A DNA stretch of 26,469 nt from JAWLBM01 sp041687675 (GTDB taxonomy: Bacteria; Pseudomonadota; Alphaproteobacteria; Rhizobiales; Pleomorphomonadaceae): NCBI GenBank assembly GCA_041687675.1, contig JAWLBM010000055.1, positions 1 to 26,469 of the forward strand. Reading direction: 5' to 3'. The translations under genes were made by a program, and so were the position numbers. Under the pieces are notes generated by a model. The model saw nothing but the letters and a program-made list of their open reading frames with translations, ran no database searches and was not told where the DNA came from. Numbering within the stretch: the first letter of the stretch is position 1; every line of letters begins with the position of its first letter. Shown one piece after another: positions 23,644-26,469 of this stretch.

Positions 23644-23671
23644 GGTGCGGGCTCCTCGATGAGGTGGAAAA

Positions 23672-24418
23672 TCAGCTTGCCCTGGCCGCGGGCGGGACCA
23701 GGCCCTCGTCGGCGAGGCGCTCGCGCAGCCGCGCGGCGATCGCGTGGGCGCCGGGGGTGTCGGAGTGGACGCAGATCGTCTCGGCGCGCACGCGGATGTC
23801 GCGGCCGCCGACGGAGGTCACGAGCCCCTCGCGGACCGCGCGCACCCCGCGCGCCGCGGCCTCGTCCGGGTCGACCGCCTCGTGCTCGCGGGTGATGATC
23901 AGCCCGCCCTCGTCGTTGTAGTCGAGGTCGACGTAGAACTCGGCGACGAAGCGGTGCCCGCGCGCGGTGTAGACCCGCTCGTGCTCGCTCTCGATCATGC
24001 CGAGGAGCGGCACCTTGAAGACGTCAGCCGCATCCGCCACCGCGTGGGCGATCTCCGGGTCGCGCGCGGCCATGCCGTAGAGCGATCCGTGCGGCTTGAT
24101 GTGGTTGAGCGGCATTCCCTCGGCCTCGAGGAAGCCCTTCAGCGCGCCGACCTGGTAGATCAGGCAGTTGGCGAGCTCCTCCCGGCCGATCTTCATCTCC
24201 CGCCGGCCGAAGCCCTGCAGGTCCGGCAGCGAGGGATGGGCGCCGACCTTCACGCCGTGGCGCTTCGCCAGCCGCACGGTCTTGCGCATGTGGTTGAAGT
24301 CGGAGCCGTGAAACCCGCAGGCGACGTTGGCGATGTGGATCGAGGGCATGATCCCCTCGTCGTCGCCGAGACGCCAGATGCCGAAGCTCTCGCCCATGTC
24401 GCAGTTGATGAGCGTCAT
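23672..24418 (-). CDS. pxpA: LamB/YcsF family, 5-oxoprolinase subunit A-type protein
   Basis: A 248-residue protein of the PxpA (YcsF/YbgL) family with family text NCDMGESFGIW, ANVACGFHGSDFNHMRKTV, GVKVGAHPSLPDLQGFGRR, YQVGALKGFLEAEG, HIKPHGSLYGMAA and the late AETICVHSDTPGAHAIA. PxpA with PxpB and PxpC hydrolyses 5-oxoproline to glutamate using ATP. The N-terminal Asp motif departs slightly from the usual DLNxDxGE (here INCDMGES). Start at 24418: GGAAGGA lies about 9 nt upstream and the longer open frame gives no family sequence. It leads the biotin-linked operon after a 144-bp promoter region. Confidence 0.9.
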   Translation of the reverse strand: MTLINCDMGESFGIWRLGDDEGIMPSIHIANVACGFHGSDFNHMRKTVRLAKRHGVKVGAHPSLPDLQGFGRREMKIGREELANCLIYQVGALKGFLEAEGMPLNHIKPHGSLYGMAARDPEIAHAVADAADVFKVPLLGMIESEHERVYTARGHRFVAEFYVDLDYNDEGGLIITREHEAVDPDEAAARGVRAVREGLVTSVGGRDIRVRAETICVHSDTPGAHAIAARLRERLADEGLVPPAARAS

Positions 24419-24497
24419 CGTGACAGTCCTTCCAAAAGGCACCGCCGTTCCATGCGCGCAAGGTCCGGGCAGGGAGAGAGTGCGCGAGGACGGCCGT

Positions 24498-24514
24498 ATT
24501 GTAAAATCGACAAT
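24498..24514. promoter_or_regulatory. Palindrome ATTGT-N7-ACAAT upstream of pxpA
   Basis: A perfect 5+5 bp inverted repeat around seven bases, about 80 bp before the pxpA start, in an AT-rich pocket of otherwise GC-rich DNA. It fits the T-N11-A layout of LysR operators but could serve other dimeric regulators. On the minus strand TACAAT within it is a fair -10 box. No regulator gene is adjacent. Confidence 0.45.
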
Positions 24515-24536
24515 TGCGCTGGCCTGCATCGATTAT

Positions 24537-24548
24537 CCCGATATCGGG
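24537..24548. promoter_or_regulatory. 12-bp perfect palindrome CCCGATATCGGG
   Basis: It lies 14 bp beyond the stop of the GNAT gene and about 23 bp from ATTGT-N7-ACAAT. It could be a second operator in the pxpA promoter region, or part of the GNAT gene's 3' end. No loop, so it is a poor RNA hairpin. Confidence 0.3.
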
Positions 24549-24562
24549 AGCCCCGATGCGGG

Positions 24563-25012
24563 TCAGGGCCGGATCTCGTAGGTCACCCACTGCGTCTTCG
24601 CCGCGATGCGGTCGTAGAGGGCGCGGGCGCGGGCGTTGTCCTCGGCCGTGATCCAGCGGACCACGCCCCAGCCGTTCCGCCGCGCCTCGCCGACCACCGC
24701 CTCGACGAGCCTCGCCGCGATGCCGCCGCCGCGGACCTCGGGGTCGACGAAGAGGTCGTCGAGGAAGCAACCGACGGCGCCGGCGATCGGCCGGTGGAAG
24801 GCGCGGTAGTGGGTGAGGCCGACCACCCTGCCCTCGCCGGTGCGGGCCAGGAAGCCCTTCACCGGGTGGGCGGGATCCGAGATCCAGGACCACACCGTGT
24901 CCGCTTTCTCCGGCGTGTGCGGCACGGCGTAGAAGGCGCAGTAGCCCGCCCACATGGCTTCCCAGCCGGCCCTGTCGGACGGCTGCGGCGGGGTGATCTC
25001 GACGTCGGGCAC
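24563..25012 (-). CDS. GNAT family N-acetyltransferase
   Basis: A 149-residue GNAT acetyltransferase. It has RAGWEAMWAGYCAFY at the start, VVGLTHYRAFHR (beta-4), CFLDDLFVDPEVRGGGIAARLVEAV containing the acetyl-CoA pyrophosphate loop R-G-G-G-I-A, and ITAEDNARARALYDRIAAKTQW. The start is a GTG at 25012 with GAGGGAGG 5 nt upstream; the longer frame is not family-like. It lies 11 nt after the amidase stop, so the two are probably co-transcribed. The substrate is unknown; an amino acid or amine released by the amidase is possible. Confidence 0.88.
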   Translation of the reverse strand: MPDVEITPPQPSDRAGWEAMWAGYCAFYAVPHTPEKADTVWSWISDPAHPVKGFLARTGEGRVVGLTHYRAFHRPIAGAVGCFLDDLFVDPEVRGGGIAARLVEAVVGEARRNGWGVVRWITAEDNARARALYDRIAAKTQWVTYEIRP

Positions 25013-25023
25013 CGGGGCCTCCC

Positions 25024-26403
25024 TCAGGCGGGTTCGTCGCGGACGACCGATTCGGCCGCGAGCGAGAAGGCGAGCACGTCCTCGTCCCGGCCGGGCAGCG
25101 CGGAGACGAGCAGGCCGACGGGCATGCCGCTGCGGTCCCGCCCGCAGGGCAGCGACACGCCGCACCAGTCGAGGTAGTTGCCGAGCAGCGTGTTGCGCAG
25201 CGTCCGCCCGTTGATGGCGAAGAACACTTCGTCGTCGGCCAGCAGCGAGGCGATCGTCGGGGCGACGTGCGGCACGGTCGGGTGCACGATCAGCGTGTCG
25301 GCCCCGACGTCGTCGGCGAGGCTCGCGATCAGCGGAGCGCGCGCGGCGAGGAGCGCCACGTAGTCCGGCATGCTGATCCGCGAGCCGAGGCCGGCGCGGG
25401 CGACCACGCGCGGATCCATCCGCTCGCCGTCGCGCCCGTTCAGCCGCTCGTGGTGGAGGGCGTAGGCCTCGGCCGTCACCAGTGCGCCGTGCCGGGCGTA
25501 GAGCGAGAGCACGCCGTCGAGGGCGGCGACCGGGCGGCGCTCGACCCTGGCGCCCGCCGCCGCGAGCCGATCCACCGCGGCGTCGAAGGCGGCGGCGACG
25601 TCCGGCTCGCAGTCGTCGAAGACCACGTTGGTGGGCACGACCAGGCGGCGGCCGGCGATGGACCCGCGCCGCACCGGCGAGGCCGCGAGCCCCTGCATCG
25701 CCGCGTCCACCAGCACCGCGTCTGTCACGGTCCGGCAAAGGACGCCGAGCGAATCGAGGCTGGCCGAGAGCGGGAAGACGCCCTCCATGGGATAGCGTCC
25801 GCGGGTCGACTTGTAGCCGACGATGCCGTTGAGCGCCGCCGGGATGCGCACCGAGCCGCCGGTGTCGGTGCCGATCGAGACGGGCACCAGGCCGCGCGCC
25901 ACGGCGACGGCCGAACCGGAGGAGGAGCCGCCCGGAATCCTCGGCTCGCCGGAGCCGTTCGGGTTCGCGGGCGTGCCGTAGTGCGGGTTGATGCCGATGC
26001 CGGAGAAGGCGAACTCGGTCATGTTGACCCGGCCGACGGTGACCATGCCGGCGGCCTTCAGCCGGTCCACCACCGCGGCGTCGCCGGTCGCGGTCGGGCC
26101 TTCCGCGAGCACCAGCGAGCCCGCGGTGGTGACGATGCCGTCGAGGTCGAAGAGGTCCTTCCAGGCGATCGGCACCCCGTCGAGAAGTCCGCGCGGCCGC
26201 CCGGCCCGGATCCGACGGGCCGCCTCGCGGGCCTCGGTCAGCGCCCGGCCGGCGGTGACGCGGGTGAACACCGCCGGGTCCGGGCAGGCCTCGATGGCGG
26301 CGAGGGTCATCTCGGCGACCTGCTCGGCGTCGACGAGGCCCGACTGGAGGAGAGCGCCGATCTGCAGGGCCGAGCGGCCCCGGATGTCGATCGAATCGGA
26401 CAA
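25024..26403 (-). CDS. Amidase-signature family hydrolase
   Basis: A 459-residue amidase with the full Ser-cisSer-Lys triad: Lys82 (PIAWKDLFDLDG), Ser160 (PGGSSSGSAVAVARG) and nucleophile Ser184 (GTDTGGSVRIPAA). Length and domain order are normal, and the C-terminal end (CGVSLPCGRDRSGMPVGL) is typical. The family includes allophanate hydrolase, malonamidase and aryl amidases; the substrate cannot be fixed. The start is a TTG at 26403 with GGGGA upstream; the frame stays open beyond it, but only poor-quality G-rich sequence lies there. It may head the minus-strand set that includes the biotin-dependent operon. In urea degradation an amidase of this family hydrolyses the product of urea carboxylase, which makes its closeness to the AHS1/AHS2 genes suggestive. 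Confidence 0.92.
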   Translation of the reverse strand: MSDSIDIRGRSALQIGALLQSGLVDAEQVAEMTLAAIEACPDPAVFTRVTAGRALTEAREAARRIRAGRPRGLLDGVPIAWKDLFDLDGIVTTAGSLVLAEGPTATGDAAVVDRLKAAGMVTVGRVNMTEFAFSGIGINPHYGTPANPNGSGEPRIPGGSSSGSAVAVARGLVPVSIGTDTGGSVRIPAALNGIVGYKSTRGRYPMEGVFPLSASLDSLGVLCRTVTDAVLVDAAMQGLAASPVRRGSIAGRRLVVPTNVVFDDCEPDVAAAFDAAVDRLAAAGARVERRPVAALDGVLSLYARHGALVTAEAYALHHERLNGRDGERMDPRVVARAGLGSRISMPDYVALLAARAPLIASLADDVGADTLIVHPTVPHVAPTIASLLADDEVFFAINGRTLRNTLLGNYLDWCGVSLPCGRDRSGMPVGLLVSALPGRDEDVLAFSLAAESVVRDEPA

Positions 26404-26426
26404 GGCTGGTGTCCCCGCGGAGTGGC

Positions 26427-26469
26427 GGGGGGGGGGGGGGGGTGGGGCCCCCCGCGGGGGTGGGGTCGG
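26427..26469. other. G-run and low-complexity window end
   Basis: Sixteen consecutive G (26427-26442), then GGGG/CCCCCC/GGGGG blocks to the end. This is unlike the rest of the window. It looks like a poor contig end or sequencing artefact. Confidence 0.6.

Noticed and set aside
24419..24562. Riboswitch before pxpA
   Set aside because: Only short palindromes are visible; no recognisable riboswitch core such as that for guanidine or glutamine.

Overview
The window reads as about 26.5 kb of a very GC-rich alphaproteobacterial chromosome, most likely order Hyphomicrobiales (Rhizobiales). The clues are strong G/C bias at third codon positions, frequent GTG and TTG starts, tripartite tricarboxylate transporter (TTT) genes, a Tad-type envelope protein, and at the left edge a mosaic of CTTCTCCCC/GGGGAGAAG palindromes of the kind scattered between genes in rhizobial genomes. 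The right edge breaks down into a run of 16 G. The window may therefore be a whole contig bounded by a repeat and a poor-quality end. No tRNA, rRNA, CRISPR array, transposase or phage gene was seen.

Layout. (1) 1-206: intergenic palindromic repeats. (2) 207-2042, minus: manganese catalase followed by a DsbA-fold protein. (3) 2230-10733: a catabolic cluster with an MmgE/PrpD protein on the minus strand, a second divergent from it on the plus strand, then an SDR-fold protein, TctC, TctB, TctA and a third MmgE/PrpD protein. (4) 10975-12183: a TadE/G-like envelope protein. (5) 12297-15635: a GntR/FCD regulator divergent from tcuA and tcuB, homologues of the tricarballylate dehydrogenase and its electron-transfer partner. 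(6) 15804-17707: a stand-alone FMN-type split-barrel protein translationally coupled to a split-barrel/GAF/winged-helix fusion. (7) 17873-19341: a small zinc-ribbon protein, a CueR-type copper regulator and a convergent CtaG-type oxidase assembly protein. (8) 19571-26403, all minus: amidase, GNAT acetyltransferase, then pxpA, biotin carboxyl carrier protein, biotin carboxylase, an AHS1/pxpB-type subunit, an AHS2/pxpC-type subunit and bioY.

How the genes work together. Blocks 3 and 5 look like one regulon for a tricarballylate- or aconitate-like polycarboxylate. TctC/TctB/TctA would import it, TcuA/TcuB would oxidise it to a cis-aconitate-type product, and the MmgE/PrpD proteins would hydrate, dehydrate, isomerise or decarboxylate that product. 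The octamer TGTATACA occurs in front of the divergent PrpD pair, the SDR-tct operon and tcuAB, which is a plausible operator for the local GntR protein. Block 8 brings together every part of a urea-amidolyase-like biotin carboxylase as separate genes, plus a biotin importer and an amidase. I infer an ATP- and biotin-dependent lactam or amide carboxylation-hydrolysis system, either a biotin-using variant of 5-oxoprolinase or an enzyme for another substrate.

All gaps between genes are shorter than 300 bases. The longest are 10734-10974 and 19342-19570, both described below.
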